From assembly GCF_032452875.1 (NCBI RefSeq), contig NC_083882.1:31116001-31180000 (forward strand): DNA of 64,000 bases, in the 5' to 3' direction. Position 1 is the stretch's first letter; each line of letters starts with the position of its first letter. The notes under the pieces were generated by a model. The model ran no database searches. It was not told where the DNA came from and worked only from the letters and a program-made list of their open reading frames with translations. The position numbers and the translations under genes are program-made. Of the stretch, positions 34,441-46,573 are shown piece by piece. This DNA is from Bos javanicus (lineage: Eukaryota; Chordata; Mammalia; Artiodactyla; Bovidae).

Positions 34441-34879
34441 GTAAGGACATTGGTGATTTCATTTAAAAATTTTCATAGGCATTTGATCAGATTTAAGGTT
34501 AAGCTGCTAACCTTCCCAAGTATGCAAACTCATCCTTTCATGTAAAGATAAAAAGGGTCCAAGTGTGTATTCTTAATTAGTCTTCTAATAAGTGCCCATT
34601 CAACTGCATGCTCTTTTCTCATCAAATTAAAAATAATAGTTCTTTGTGTTTTAAAGAACGTAGAGTAAAATGGGCCTTGATAAAAATAATTTAACTGATG
34701 TGGAATTTTAGCTGTCTTTTATTGTCAAAATCTTAGAAATGTACTGTAAAACCCTGGACAATTACAGATTGTGAGCTACCATCACAAAAGCAGAAAAGAG
34801 AAAATTACTTAACCTTATTTACAGTATAAGGAAAGAGGGTTCAGAGACTATAGTAGCTGCTTGGCAGATTGCATTTATC

Positions 34880-35065
34880 TTTCTGGCTGACTCTTTGTCA
34901 GCATATACTCACTGTTCTAGGTGCTGGGGATACAGTGGCAGTCAGAACAGATACGGCTCCTGCCCTTGTGGAACTTATAATCAGTAGGGGAAAAAGAATA
35001 GTCATTATTTCAGGTGTGATTAATGTTACAAAAAGGGGAGAATACAGGTTATTTTGGGGGACACC
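34880..35065 (+). repeat. ancient dispersed repeat (L2/MIR age), family not certain
   Basis: The order 'actcactgttctaggtgctg', 'gggatacagtggcagtcaga', 'ctcctgcccttgtggaactt' and 'ataatcagtagggg' matches a widespread ancient mammalian consensus. A second diverged copy is at 50620-51075. Confidence 0.55.
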
Positions 35066-36431
35066 TAAACTGGAGCATATAGAAAATCTTCCTACATGAA
35101 AGTGGAGTTGATCTAGACACTTAAAGAAAGTCCTATAGTTAAGCCTATGAGTAATAGTAAAACATGTGACGTTCCCAAAATTTTAACCCTGGTTGAACAG
35201 GAACTGTTTAGATATGCCAGCAGATACTTACTTCAGTATGTAGACTGCTTGAGGAAATGCCAAAAGATTTTGGTAATTTTACAATGATAACTTTTAGAAA
35301 GATTAAACACTGATAAGTTGACCAAAACAATCTTCATCTTACTCTTTTCTCTGATGGTGAGACCATGACTCAGAATCTACTAATCTATTAGTAGATCTCT
35401 TCTTAATGATTAGCCACTTGACATGTAAAACAGGATCAGGGAATCCTAATCCAGTCTCACCTTGCATTTCCTGAACTTTACAAAGCATTTTCTCCTTAGA
35501 CCCATGCTGGCATTATTGTTGTTAAGGAGACTTAACTTCCTTGAAAATTCAGCTTATTCTGTGGCTACTCTGTGGTCGTGTGACTCATTTTGTTTCTTGA
35601 TCTCTGAGTTCTGTGGGCTTGGCAGCACACTACCAAACTTGAAATAGAAAATTTGTAGTATGACATAGCGTAGCATCAATTTTCTTCTCCATTTGGATTA
35701 AAAAGTTGTGAGTCATATGGACTTAAGATATCTATCTTGATTCTGAAGCAGTTTAATTTACATCTCATATAAATAATGTTTAACACCAAGTGTCAAGTGA
35801 GATTCATCATTAATAAAGTACAAAAGTACAGTTGGTCCTCTTGTAATAGCCCTTTGGACTATATAAATATTACATGTGAAAAAGAGATACCTCTTAAAAG
35901 TGGGACAGAAAATTTATTTTAGAGCATGTAAAAAGAACTGTATTCTTGACCAGTGTGTTTTGCCTATAAGAGATTGAGGAAAAGCAAAATAGACTAACCA
36001 GTTTGGCTAGTTGCTGCTAGGTACAAATGCTTAATTTAGGGCAAAGCATTGGCCAGAAATACTAAAAGCAGAAATCGTAAATAGGTGTCTAGATTTATTT
36101 TATCTTTTAAAAATAGTTTTGGAGAGTATTTTTCCAGTATTGGCCCCATGAGATCACCTTATATGTACTTTTGCTGCTAGTAAAACCACTGTAAAACTGC
36201 TTGAGCCTGGGGCGTTATTTTCTTTTGTAAACCCAGCTGCTGTTAGTAATTGCCTGGTACCTAGATTGACTAACATACCAAGAATTCTGCCAGTCTCATC
36301 TCTAAATATGTTGAGTGTCATATTTAAAATAAAAATACAACATTGGAGCAACCTATTAAAACATCACTCTGCGTGCTTCATAGTTGAAGAGGAAAGTACT
36401 GAGCATTTACCTACAAATGCCCTGTGCTGTG

Positions 36432-36651
36432 CTGCACTTAGTCACTCAGTCGTGTCCAGCTCTTTGCGACCCCATAGACTGTAGCCCACTAGGCCCCTCT
36501 GTCCATGGAGTTCTCCAGGCCAGAACAATGGAGTGGATTGCTGTCCTCTTCACCAGGGGAATCTTCCCAACTTAGGGGTCGAATCCGCATCTCTTAACAT
36601 CTCCTGCGTTGGCAGGTGGGTTCTTTACCAGTAGCACTACCTGGAAAGCCA
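36432..36651 (-). mobile_element. Bov-tA SINE, antisense
   Basis: The + strand starts CACTTAGTCACTCAGTCGTG, runs through GACCCCATAGACTGTAGCCC, and ends in the inverted tRNA head GGTGGGTTCTTTACCAGTAG then CACTACCTGGAAAGCC. It is a full-length-like copy. Confidence 0.9.
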
Positions 36652-37239
36652 GTAAAAAGTATAATTTTTAGTAAAAGAGGTTCATAGGCTCATGCATCTT
36701 CCCTAAGAGAAATTTAAGGGATGGAGCTCCAGCTTCTGCATAGGTGAAGCAGAGGTGATTTAGTTTTATTGTGACCCAGAGGGGTTATGACCTGCCCTGG
36801 GTTTCATAAGTGAGAGAGTAAGCTTGAACCCCAAGGGTTTTCTTCCTAGAGCAGTAAGATAGTAATTTTTGTGAAGGTGTCAGATTCTAAGAAAATCTAA
36901 TTGTAATCTCAGTCTTTAAGCATTTCGTGTCTCATATCCCCCAGCTGTCAACCTTTCTGTCAGATTTAGAAGTGGGATAGACTGAAAAGGTTAAGTTGTG
37001 GTAAGCTGTGAACAAGAAAATATTATACGATGATCAAAAAAGGTCTGGATACATCAGAGTCAGAAGTTTTTTAGTGGAGAATCCTTGATAATCCACATTA
37101 AATATGTAGATTTCTGCTCCTTATCACTTGGGGATACTTACTGGGATACTGGAAGGATTGTGGCTGTCTGTCTTTTTGCCTGGCCTTACATAAGCTCAGT
37201 ATCCCATTCTCTATTGTGTTCTTTGTGTTCTTGGCACAG

Positions 37240-37365
37240 TTCAGTGGACCCGGGGAGGAAAAGTTGAAACATGCTGCTGCTACCTTTTGCAGTAACCAAC
37301 CCTTTGCCCTGGAAATGATCAAGTCTCGTCAGAAAAAGGATTCTCGATTCCAGACTTTTGTGCAA
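37240..37365 (+). CDS. ARHGEF12: ARHGEF12 coding exon e21: DH domain
   Basis: A phase 0-0 exon of 42 codons, FSGPGEEKLKHAAATFCSNQ then PFALEMIKSRQKKDSRFQTF. It is the middle of the DH helical bundle. The acceptor is GCACAG ending at 37239 and the donor GTGAGT at 37366. A 15-A run follows at 37389-37403. The next intron (37366-38980) has old transposon pieces. Confidence 0.97.
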
Positions 37366-37754
37366 GTGAGTTGAGTGAGTCATGTAACCAAAAAAAAAAA
37401 AAAATGCAGTTTTTTTGGGGGTCAATTACGGAATGAACTAGGGGAATTCTAAGACTAAAATTTTGCATAAGGGTTATATCTATGTTTACATTTTTAAAGC
37501 CATACATTATCTCTTAAATTACTGGAGGATATAAAGGTGATACTGTAATGGTGAATTATAAAGAATATATGATGGGATTAAAATATTTGACTTAGAAGAT
37601 ATTGCCTCCACATTGTCTTGGAGATATTGCAGGAAATGGCCATGCACACTATTGAAATAATCCTGTCAAAACCTGAGAAGGGCCTTATAGCCAGCCCAGA
37701 GAAGAGTCAAACAGCAGTCATGCTTACTGGGATATATATTGGTATAGATAACCA

Positions 37755-38560
37755 TCAGCAAACTAGAGCCCGTGGGCCATATCCGGCCTCTTCCCTGTTT
37801 TTATAAATTAAGTTTTATTGGAACACAGTTTATTTTGTATTGCTGTAGACAAATCAGCACAAATGTTGCAACTTGATGCAGATGTATCATGTCACAGTTT
37901 TGTAGTTTAAGAGTACAAATACAGTTTATCTATGTTCTTTCTTCATGCTTTCATCAGGCTGAAATCAAGGTATCACTTGCAGCTGCAGTTCTCATCTGGG
38001 ACTCTCTCAAGCTCACTAGTTGTCAGCAGAATTCACTTCCTTGTAAATGTATAATCGAGAACCCTGTCTTGCTGTTGTTGGCTAGCAACTGCTCTGGGCT
38101 CCTAGCAAGCGCCCAAATCTCTTTGCCACATAGCCCCTGTAGGCAGTTTATGAGATGTGGTGTTCTCTTCCAGGCCAGTAGGAACGTGTCTCTCTGACAG
38201 AGCTTGCTTTTAAAGACTCCTCTGATTAAGTTATTCTCACCTAGGACAATCTCCTTTTTGATTGACTCAGAGTTAACTGATAGTCACCTAATCACAGGAG
38301 CGATAACCCATCATATTGATAGGTTCTGTCCACACTCAAGGGCAGGGGGTGGGTTATACAGGTTGTACACCAGAAAATTGGAATCTTGGAGGCCTTCTTA
38401 GAACTCTACTCCACAGAGCCAAGTTCAATCCTTTAGGTGTTATTTCTGGCTGCTTTTGTGTTAAAACAGCGGAATGGAATAGTTGTGACAGAGACTGATG
38501 ACATTCAAAGCCACGTCTGGCATATTATTGAGAAGTTTGCAGACCTCTGTTACAGCTGAG
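37755..38560. mobile_element. old hAT-like element, apparently split by another old repeat
   Basis: The left part (37755-37875: 'aaactagagcccgtgggcc', 'taagttttattggaacacag') and the right part (about 38460-38560: 'aatagttgtgacagagactg') look like the two ends of one ancient element. Between them, 37940-38200 ('gctgaaatcaaggtatcact', 'cagttctcatctgggactct') looks like another. The family names are uncertain. Confidence 0.45.
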
Positions 38561-38980
38561 CTGATATATCTATATTTATAATCTACTGTGCCTACTTGGA
38601 GTGGCAGATAGCAGATTAACTGATTGATTAGCTTTTGGTGGGAAAGCCAATCATTGGAAAACATAACTAGATTTTCTTAGTATGTAAAGATAAAACTTTT
38701 TCACAAGAAAGCAGTTCTTAGAGATGATTATGGATGTTCTCAATCCTTGCTTAAACAGATAGCACAGAGCCATTTGCTGAGTGATAAAGGCTACATTATA
38801 TGATTAAAGAAGAAAACAGAAGTGGAGTGTGCCAGTGGCATGTCCTGGCAGGTTTTAAGTCTTGATTTAATAACCAGAACTGTGATGCTGAACCAGAACT
38901 GTATGATGAATATATGGTGCATGTTAGGTAATTATAGTCCTAATAAGAATTACAAATTCACTATTTGCCTTTAATTTTAG

Positions 38981-39095
38981 GACGCTGAGAGTAATCCACT
39001 GTGTCGTCGTTTGCAGCTAAAGGATATCATTCCCACTCAAATGCAGAGGCTTACTAAGTACCCTCTTCTCCTGGACAATATTGCCAAATACACAG
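38981..39095 (+). CDS. ARHGEF12: ARHGEF12 coding exon e22: DH domain CR3
   Basis: A 115-nt exon, DAESNPLCRRLQLKDIIPTQ then MQRLTKYPLLLDNIAKYT. The QRLTKYPLLL segment is the most conserved helix of DH domains and forms the Rho-binding surface. The acceptor is TTTTAG ending at 38980 and the donor GTACAG at 39096. The next intron (39096-40382) has one old hAT-like copy. Confidence 0.97.
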
Positions 39096-39295
39096 GTACA
39101 GCATTCTCACTGAAATTAAAGAGCTTAAGAGCAACAACAACAAAAGCACATTTTGCTGAATAATCTCTCACAGCATCCTGGTGTCTGGCACTTTGAATTT
39201 CCAAGTAGTATGGCAAAATAGTCTAGCAAGATTCCAGTTGTCTTCAGGCTCTTTGATTTAATGTGCTCCATTAGTAGCTCAAGCACAGGATTTAA

Positions 39296-39488
39296 GCAAT
39301 CTGTGGATCATGGTTAAATCTGGCTCACACATATTTTTGTAAGAAAAGTTTTATTGGAACATAAATCAGCCAGTCATGCTCACTTGTTGAAATATTATCT
39401 CTTGACTGCTTTTGCTGTACAACAGGGTTAAATAGTTGTGACAAAGACCATTTGGCCTGTAAAATATACAGGAAAAGTTTAACAATAC
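39296..39488. mobile_element. old hAT-like element, second copy
   Basis: The run 'ttttattggaacataaatca' - 'gccagtcatgctcacttgtt' - 'aaatagttgtgacaaagacc' - 'atttggcctgtaaaatatac' is the same family as 37755-38560 in an uninterrupted form. The family name is uncertain. Confidence 0.5.
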
Positions 39489-40382
39489 TTCCTCTAGCAT
39501 GTATCATCCTATTTCCTTTGGTGAAGGCCTGTACCAGGTTGAAGAGATGTTTTATATCTATTGATATGTACTTTCATTAAGTCCAGTCAGTGTATTATCA
39601 CTCCAGCTCTCTTGTTTTAAAATACAAAGTGAGTCTGAGTTTCTCAATTGAGCTTTAGGTTCTTATACTTACTTAGTTCTCAATACTTCTGTGTAATTAA
39701 GTGCCTATTTCTTATGCCTGGGAATTTGAAAATATTCATACACATTAATTTTTGTACTTTAATATATTTATTCAGTATAATTGAACTGTTGTTTAGAGGA
39801 TTATAATTTTAAATATTGTGATTTGGTATTCTTTACCAAAACATAACTTCAACACAATCTCAGTACATTTTGGTGAATTTCATCTTCTTTTAATAACAAG
39901 TATTGTAAGTTATTTTCTTTCTTTAATCCCAGATTTAAAGAAACTTATTTTGGAGCTATTTTTAATTATTTTATCACTCAAAATTATTGTTTAACTAGTC
40001 AACTGTACATAATCTTGTAGGCTATGCACTTTGAAATTGCAAGGAGAAAGGAGTCTCATTTATATAAGCTTACAATGTGAATGAAACCCGTTTCTTGGGG
40101 TGGGCTTGATACTCGATGTAAAGCATCACTCCTCACATTTGATTTCTTTTTAAAAATTAGTATTTATGCTTAAAGACTGTGATAAGAAGTCTTACCTGTC
40201 CCAAGACTACCTAAACTAAGATTCTGATGTAGATTTTTTATCCTGGTATAAAAATATTCAGGGTCTTAGTATGCTTTCATACTGTTGAAATAAAGTGGTA
40301 TCTCCTTTATATATATATATATGCTTATATTCTTTTCTGATTTCCTCCATTTTACATTTTGGATTTTTTTCACCATATTTAG

Positions 40383-40483
40383 AGTGGCCAACAGAAAGGG
40401 AGAAGGTGAAGAAAGCTGCAGATCACTGTCGTCAGATCTTAAATTATGTGAACCAGGCTGTTAAGGAGGCAGAGAACAAGCAG
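40383..40483 (+). CDS. ARHGEF12: ARHGEF12 coding exon e23: DH domain C-terminal helix
   Basis: A 101-nt exon, EWPTEREKVKKAADHCRQIL then NYVNQAVKEAENKQ, phase 1-0. This is the long last DH helix leading to PH. The acceptor is TTTAG ending at 40382 and the donor GTAAGA at 40484. The next intron (40484-42610) has an old L1 3' end and a BovB fragment. Confidence 0.97.
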
Positions 40484-40839
40484 GTAAGAAGGAAAAAGCA
40501 AGAAGACACAGGTTGACAGTGAGAATAAGAACGTTAAATTCGTGTTACCCAGAGCCTGTTCAGTAACCCTTGTAGCTGTTATTACATAATTGAGGGGCGG
40601 AACACTGGTTACCTATTCATGTAGTAGGTGGGGCCAGATCAGTTTGTGGTAGGACGTCAGAGTTGTGTTTGGCTCTCTTGAGCATCTCTAGCTGCTTGTT
40701 TGCTCATTCATTCAGTCTGTTGGTAAAACTTTGGAAAAATAGGAATTTTGTTGTTTGTAATGTAAAATGTTATAACCCTAGAGGGAAAATTAGAAATTTA
40801 TATCTATATTTAAAAAACACATATTCACGTGTTCATCTT

Positions 40840-41290
40840 TTGATCCAGCATTCTCTTCTTAGTGATCTACCCAAGAGAAATGAAGATATATGCCCATAGA
40901 CTTCTACTGGAATGTTTGTAGCATAAACCAAATGTAGTATAGTCATAAACTAAAGTAATACCAGCAATAATGGGTGAATCTCACAAACATTATTCTGAGT
41001 GAAAGAAACTGGACACAAAAGAGTACACACATATATATTCTGTTTAGTGAACTTATAAGACCTAGCTAAACTAATTTATGGTGGAAAAAAATCAGAAAAG
41101 TGGTTTGTCACTGAAGATGTGGGGACAGATATTAGCTAGGAGGAAGTATGAGAGAGCCTTCTGAAGTGATGGCCATGTTTTGTATCTTGATAGGAGTTTG
41201 ACTGCGTAAGTATATGCATTGGTAAAAGCTCATGGAAAGGTACACTTAAAATGTGTACATTTCACTGTATATAAACAAATATTGAACTCC
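40840..41290 (+). mobile_element. old mammalian L1 3' end, sense
   Basis: It contains 'gtttgtagcataaaccaaat', 'tctgagtgaaagaaactgga', 'tgatggccatgttttgtatc', 'ggtacacttaaaatgtgtac' and 'atttcactgtatataaacaa', which fit the L1M 3' region in order. The boundaries are approximate. Confidence 0.6.
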
Positions 41291-41849
41291 CATTTAAGAA
41301 TATTGAACTCTTGTTAGCTCTGTTAATGATGAAATGTTTAAAGTGTGCTTATATCTGTAACTTATTTCGAAACACATCCAAAATATCAAATGGATTGAGG
41401 AATAGATAGAGGGATGAGTAGATGGACAGATACATGGTAAAGCAGATCGAGCAGATGTTAATTGTGGAATGTAGATGAGTATATGGGCATTTACTATATA
41501 CATGCTGACCTTTCTATTTAGAAATATTTTATAATCTTGGGGAAAATGTATGCACCCTTTAATCCAACCATTCTTCCTCTGAAAGTGGATCCTAATATAC
41601 ATGTCCATTAGTAAGATGTAATTAAACTATAGCTTTTTCACAAAGTTGAATACCACACAGCCACTGAAAAAATGAGCCCACTCTCTATTTGCTAATGGAA
41701 CCATCACCAAGATATATTGATATGATGCACACACAGAAATGTGTATATGACTATATTGTTATTTTTGAATAAGTGATACATATATGAAAATATTATGTTA
41801 CCATATATTTCTTTTAAAAAGGGTGTATCTACACACAGCATGCACAGAG

Positions 41850-42153
41850 GCAGTTCAGTTCAGTTCAGTCGCTCAGTCGTGTCCAACTCTTTTCGACCCC
41901 ATGAATCGCAGCACGCCAGGCTTCCCTGTCCATCACCATCTCCCGGAGTTGACCCAAACTCAAGTCCAACGAGTTGGTGATGCCATCCAGCCATCTCATC
42001 CTCTGTCGTCCCCTTCTCCTCCTGCCCCGAATCCCTCCCAGCATCAGAGTCTTTTCCAATGAGTCAGTTCTTTGCATGAGGTGGCCAAAGTACTGGAGTT
42101 TCAGCTTTAGCATCAGTCCTTCCAAAGAACACCCAGGGCTGATCTCCTTTAGA
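41850..42153 (-). mobile_element. BovB LINE 3' fragment, antisense, with 10-bp target duplication
   Basis: This is a 304-bp copy beginning GCAGTTCAGTTCAGTTCAGTC. ATGCACAGAG flanks it at 41840-41849 and 42154-42163. The copy is little diverged from its siblings, so it is a relatively recent insertion. Open frames inside it on both strands are LINE remnants. Confidence 0.9.
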
Positions 42154-42610
42154 ATGCACAGAGCCAAGCTAACTTATATCCATATGTGTTCTTTTTTGCT
42201 TAGAATTTTCCTCATAGGCTACCCAGGAAATGGGTATTAGAAAACTGGAGGTGGGGAAAGCGTGGACAAACATAGAGGGAGACTTACTGTTTTTTGTGTG
42301 CCTTATATTACTTTCTGAATTTTGTACCATGTACATGATTTACTATTTAGAAATTAAATACAAGCTAGTTAGAGGCCAGAGAGTTTGAAAAAAAAATTGG
42401 AAGAGCTGAAGAGGTGGAAGGAAAACCAGGAGAGGGTAGTGTCACCAAAGCCGAAAGAAGGAGTGTTTTAAGAAAGAGTGAGTTGTCAGTTGTGGCTGAT
42501 GTTGCAGAGCGCTCAGTAAATGCAGGGGCAGTGTCCGCATTCAATTAAGAAACAGGGAGGTCATTGATCCTCAAAGGAGTAACCTTAGCTCCGTCCTCTC
42601 TGATTTTCAG

Positions 42611-42688
42611 CGCTTGGAAGATTATCAGCGTCGCCTTGATACCTCTAATCTGAAGTTGTCAGAATACCCAAATGTTGAAGAGCTCAGG
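42611..42688 (+). CDS. ARHGEF12: ARHGEF12 coding exon e24: DH-PH linker
   Basis: A phase 0-0 exon of 26 codons, RLEDYQRRLDTSNLKLSEYP then NVEELR. The acceptor is TTTTCAG ending at 42610 and the donor GTAAGA at 42689. An L1 3' end begins about 10 bp after the donor. The next intron runs 42689-44063. Confidence 0.96.
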
Positions 42689-42698
42689 GTAAGAGATG

Positions 42699-42998
42699 GT
42701 CTTTTGGACTCTGTGGGAGAAGGAGAGGGTGGGATGATTTGGGAGAATGGCATTGAAACATGTATAATATCATATATGAAACGAGTCGCCAGTCCAGGTT
42801 CGATGCACGATACTGGATGCTTGGGGCTGGTGCACTGGGACGACCCAGAGGGATAGTACGGGGAGGGAGGAGGGAGGAGGGTTCAGGATGGGGAACACGT
42901 GTATACCTGTGGCAGATTCATGTTGATATATGGCAAAACCAATACAATATTGTAAAGTTAAAAAATAAAAAATTTTTAAAAATTAAAAAAAAAATGTA
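42699..42998 (+). mobile_element. L1 3' end, ruminant type, sense
   Basis: It carries GGACTCTGTGGGAGAAGGAG, then CCAGTCCAGGTTCGATGCAC, GGATGCTTGGGGCTGGTGCA, GGTTCAGGATGGGGAACACG and an A-rich tail (AAAAATAAAAAATTTTTAAA). It is a 5'-truncated copy of about 300 bp; the exact 5' boundary and target duplication are not clear. Confidence 0.82.
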
Positions 42999-44063
42999 CT
43001 GAAGACCTGGCAGATGATTAACATCTCAGTGGAAACATACATGACCTGAAGGAGTTCTTATATCATACATTGTCTATACTAAGGATTGTTTTCTTCCTTT
43101 TAAATGTCTTGGTCTGTGTGTAAAGACTGCTTTAGTCTTTCATAAGAGTAATATTTTGTGTGAAACTAACTTTTTGTGACAAGAATTTGTGGGAGACTAA
43201 GGAACATTCCTTACTGTTAAATTTAATTTTATTGTACTCTATAGTTTGAGTAAGAGTAGGGCTGTTTACTGTTGGAACTTTCCAGATTTTTGAGTTAAAG
43301 AATATAATTATTTTTCTATGAAGCTCTTCTAAAGCATTAAAGTTGAAACCATTACTGGAATGATAGTAAAATATTTATAAATTGTTATTTCTAGTACATG
43401 GAGTTTTTGTGTTAATTAACTTCTGAGGATTTTAAGTCTTTCTTGTACTGTTTCACTGGTTCTTTTGGCAGATTTATTTGGTAACTATTAAATTAGACTT
43501 TTATGTCCTACATAACAGCTTATCAAAACATGCTGATATGCTGAGCTTCCTAACTTCCAGAGACTTAAGATTTTTCTAGAGCTGCTTATACTAAAAGATA
43601 ATTCTCTCAAGTTATTGATATTTAGAGCAAGCCTGAGTACTTCCTGGACTTCTGTGAATGCTGTCCTTAGAGCTTTTTTTGGAACAAGAGCCTAGAACTC
43701 AGAGGCTTCATATGCATAAGCCATGGTCTAGTTAGTTATGCATAGAAAAAAATAAGGAAGGGGGTTGAGACTCTAGGGACTGAACGTTTGCTTCATTTTT
43801 ATTAGCTGTTGTCATCTGTTTAGAGTGTGATTGGGAAGATTTTACTCTTGGGTGTTTTTCTACAAGATGCGTTTTCCTTTTTAGAATATTTTATGCAGCT
43901 TACTTTAACTGGATTTTTATTCTGTTTTCAGTAGCTTACAGATATCAATAATCATGAATGTAAATGATGTCTTTTATATTAGGAATTTCTTGAAAGGAGA
44001 CACTATGGAATATCATTTAAGTGCTTGGAAATAATTTGTATATAATTCTCCTTATTTTGGCAG

Positions 44064-44139
44064 AATTTGGATTTAACAAAAAGGAAGATGATTCACGAAG
44101 GCCCATTGGTTTGGAAGGTGAATAGAGATAAAACAATTG
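44064..44139 (+). CDS. ARHGEF12: ARHGEF12 coding exon e25: PH domain start
   Basis: A 76-nt exon, NLDLTKRKMIHEGPLVWKVN then RDKTI, phase 0-1. HEGPLVWKV is the first PH beta strand. The acceptor is GGCAG ending at 44063 and the donor GTAGGT at 44140. The next intron (44140-44636) shows nothing recognised. Confidence 0.96.
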
Positions 44140-44636
44140 GTAGGTGTACTGTCTGCCAATGTGGGGGAGAGTAGAGAAAGAAAAAGAATAGGAAAGTTTC
44201 CTTATGCCAAACAGAAAAGACATCCACTCACATTTTTCAGTTACAGCAGTTAGCAGTGGTACTTTGTGTTATTTATACATTTACAAAAAATCTGCTTATG
44301 TTATTGTTTTACATGTGAAATGTGTTAAATATTTATTTAGGAATTAAGCAGAAAATTTTGTCATTATCCAGTCCTGTCTCCATCTTTGTATGCTGATCAG
44401 GCTAAGCTTCTTTTAAACTTCTCTATCTCAAACTATCTGTGGTGAAGAACCATTGTTTTTTTATTTGTTGTGATACTTTAAAAATGAATTATTAAAAATG
44501 AAATTAAAAAACACAATAGCAAGTCACTTTTACTAGATTTACCAGAAATCAGTTTTCTATGTCAAATTGTTATAAAGTTTATAAAACACATCTCAGTTTC
44601 TATACTAATCAACTTGTCCTACATTTTTATTTTTAG

Positions 44637-44804
44637 ATCTGTATACATTGCTGCTGGAAGATATTCTTGTATTGTTACAAAAGCAGGATGATAGACTGGT
44701 GTTAAGGTGTCACAGTAAGATTCTGGCATCTACAGCTGACAGCAAACACACATTTAGCCCCGTCATCAAGCTGAATACGGTGTTGGTTCGACAAGTGGCA
44801 ACAG
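44637..44804 (+). CDS. ARHGEF12: ARHGEF12 coding exon e26: PH domain core, GC donor
   Basis: A 168-nt exon, DLYTLLLEDILVLLQKQDDR then CHSKILASTADSKHTFSPVI and LNTVLVRQVAT. The acceptor is TTTTAG ending at 44636. The donor is CAG|GCGAGT at 44805, a GC donor: splicing at the next GT (44809, GTATGT) would add four bases and hit a stop at once. The intron (44805-46295) contains no clear repeat. Confidence 0.95.
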
Positions 44805-46295
44805 GCGAGTATGTCCGCTGAATGACGCTAATCTCCAGGTTTATCATGACATTGCATAAGACACTCAGTGTTGTCTGAGTTGCACAGCTGGCATGGAGTT
44901 CTGCTCCTTTTATATTCTTATACAGATCAAATGAAATGCATTTACTGCCTAGAATGTGAATTATGAGTTTATATCCCCAAATTATTTAGGATGCTTAGAT
45001 TCTCTGAATAATTTTTCACATTTAAAATTTTTCTGCGTATTACTCTGATCTTTATTTCATGTTCAAATCAGTGAAGATGGTGAACTGGAGCTAATGCCAT
45101 TGAAAAGGCTTTCATTGTTTTGTTAGTTTCTTTAAAAACTTCAAGAGTTTATTTGGGCAAAAATTTATTTGGCTTGGGCAGCATCTAATATAGCAGACAG
45201 ACTTATTTTTTTAGATTATTTTTATTTTTTTGAGAAGATAAAATATTTATTTATTTTAAATTATGAAAGTATGATAACACCTTTACCAGAGACTTGGAAG
45301 ATACAAAACAAAGTTACATGTGGTTCCACTATACATTATGATTATTTTTTTAAATAGATAAAGAGTTTTAGTTGGGGTTTCAATATCAAACTCTGAAAAA
45401 TTAATAGAATGAACAGACAGAAAAGTAGAAGGATATAGTAGACTGGAAAAGCACTATGACCCAATTCAACATAATTAAGATTTATATAATTTGCACACAA
45501 CAACAGGATAGAAATTCTATTCAGGTTCCCATAGACTATAAACCAGGAGATACTGGAACATATCCAAAGACATGTTGGGTGTAAAATTTTATGCTCTGAA
45601 GGTATTGAATCATACAGAGTCTGTTTTCTTATCACTGTGGCATTATGTTAGAAATCAATATCAGAAGATATTTGAAAATAATGCTCATATTCTCAAGTGC
45701 AGTGTGACATTTACCAAAAGAAATATTGAATTTAGCCATTGACAGGGCTTTCCTCTTTTGATATGGTGAGGAAAAAAGCAAAAACAGGAGAAGTGGGTGT
45801 GGTTTAGGTTTTTTAAAAATCAGTTTAAGTTAGAAAGTTACACATTAACAGTACTAATAATGAAGATCCCTGTTTAAAATTCTTAATTCCATGGTGGTAA
45901 GATACATTTATGACCTTGTTTCATCAACACCTACTGAATATTACCAACTACCCATTTAGCAAAAGGGCAGTGTGGAATAAATGCAAAAATAATGTTTAGT
46001 TCAATAATTTCGATAATAGACACTTTTTTGTTTTTAATAAATTACTGTGGAATTAGTGTTAGCTTTTATAATCTTCGTCTTATTAAAGTATAATATATAT
46101 AGTATAAGATAAAATAATTTGCAGAATTTTTAAGTTGTATTTGATGAGTTTTTACTAAGTGAATGAGTGTCTACAGAGTGATCACGTGTAACCTTTACTT
46201 AGATTAAGATGCACAAGAGTACCAGCACACTAGAAACATCTTTCACAGCCTCTGTGGGTCATATCATTAGAGTAAATTTGTCTTGTTTTTTTCAG

Positions 46296-46383
46296 ATAAC
46301 AAAGCTTTATTCGTCATCTCCATGTCTGATAATGGAGCCCAAATTTATGAACTGGTGGCACAGACAGTTTCTGAAAAGACTGT
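46296..46383 (+). CDS. ARHGEF12: ARHGEF12 coding exon e27: PH domain
   Basis: An 88-nt exon, DNKALFVISMSDNGAQIYEL then VAQTVSEKT, with the final Val codon split GT|C. The acceptor is TTTCAG ending at 46295 and the donor GTATGT at 46384. The next intron (46384-47014) has a Bov-tA lacking its 3' tail. Confidence 0.96.
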
Positions 46384-46573
46384 GTATGTACTGGACATAG
46401 CTACCTTGCTCTATTGTGTCTTATTATTCTGAATATAATATTCCACAATCTTAACCTTGCTTTTGTAATAGGACTTTGAAAACCAAAAACTGTATGGAAA
46501 CAGATACTTCCTCTGTATTCTTTGAGAGGTGTTCTTTTAAGAACTTGTTCTTTTAGACAGCTGTCTCTTACTT

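Noticed and set aside
44809..44814. GTATGT as the donor of exon e26
   Set aside because: It fits the GT rule but adds four bases and produces an immediate stop when joined to e27, whereas the GC site keeps the conserved protein sequence.
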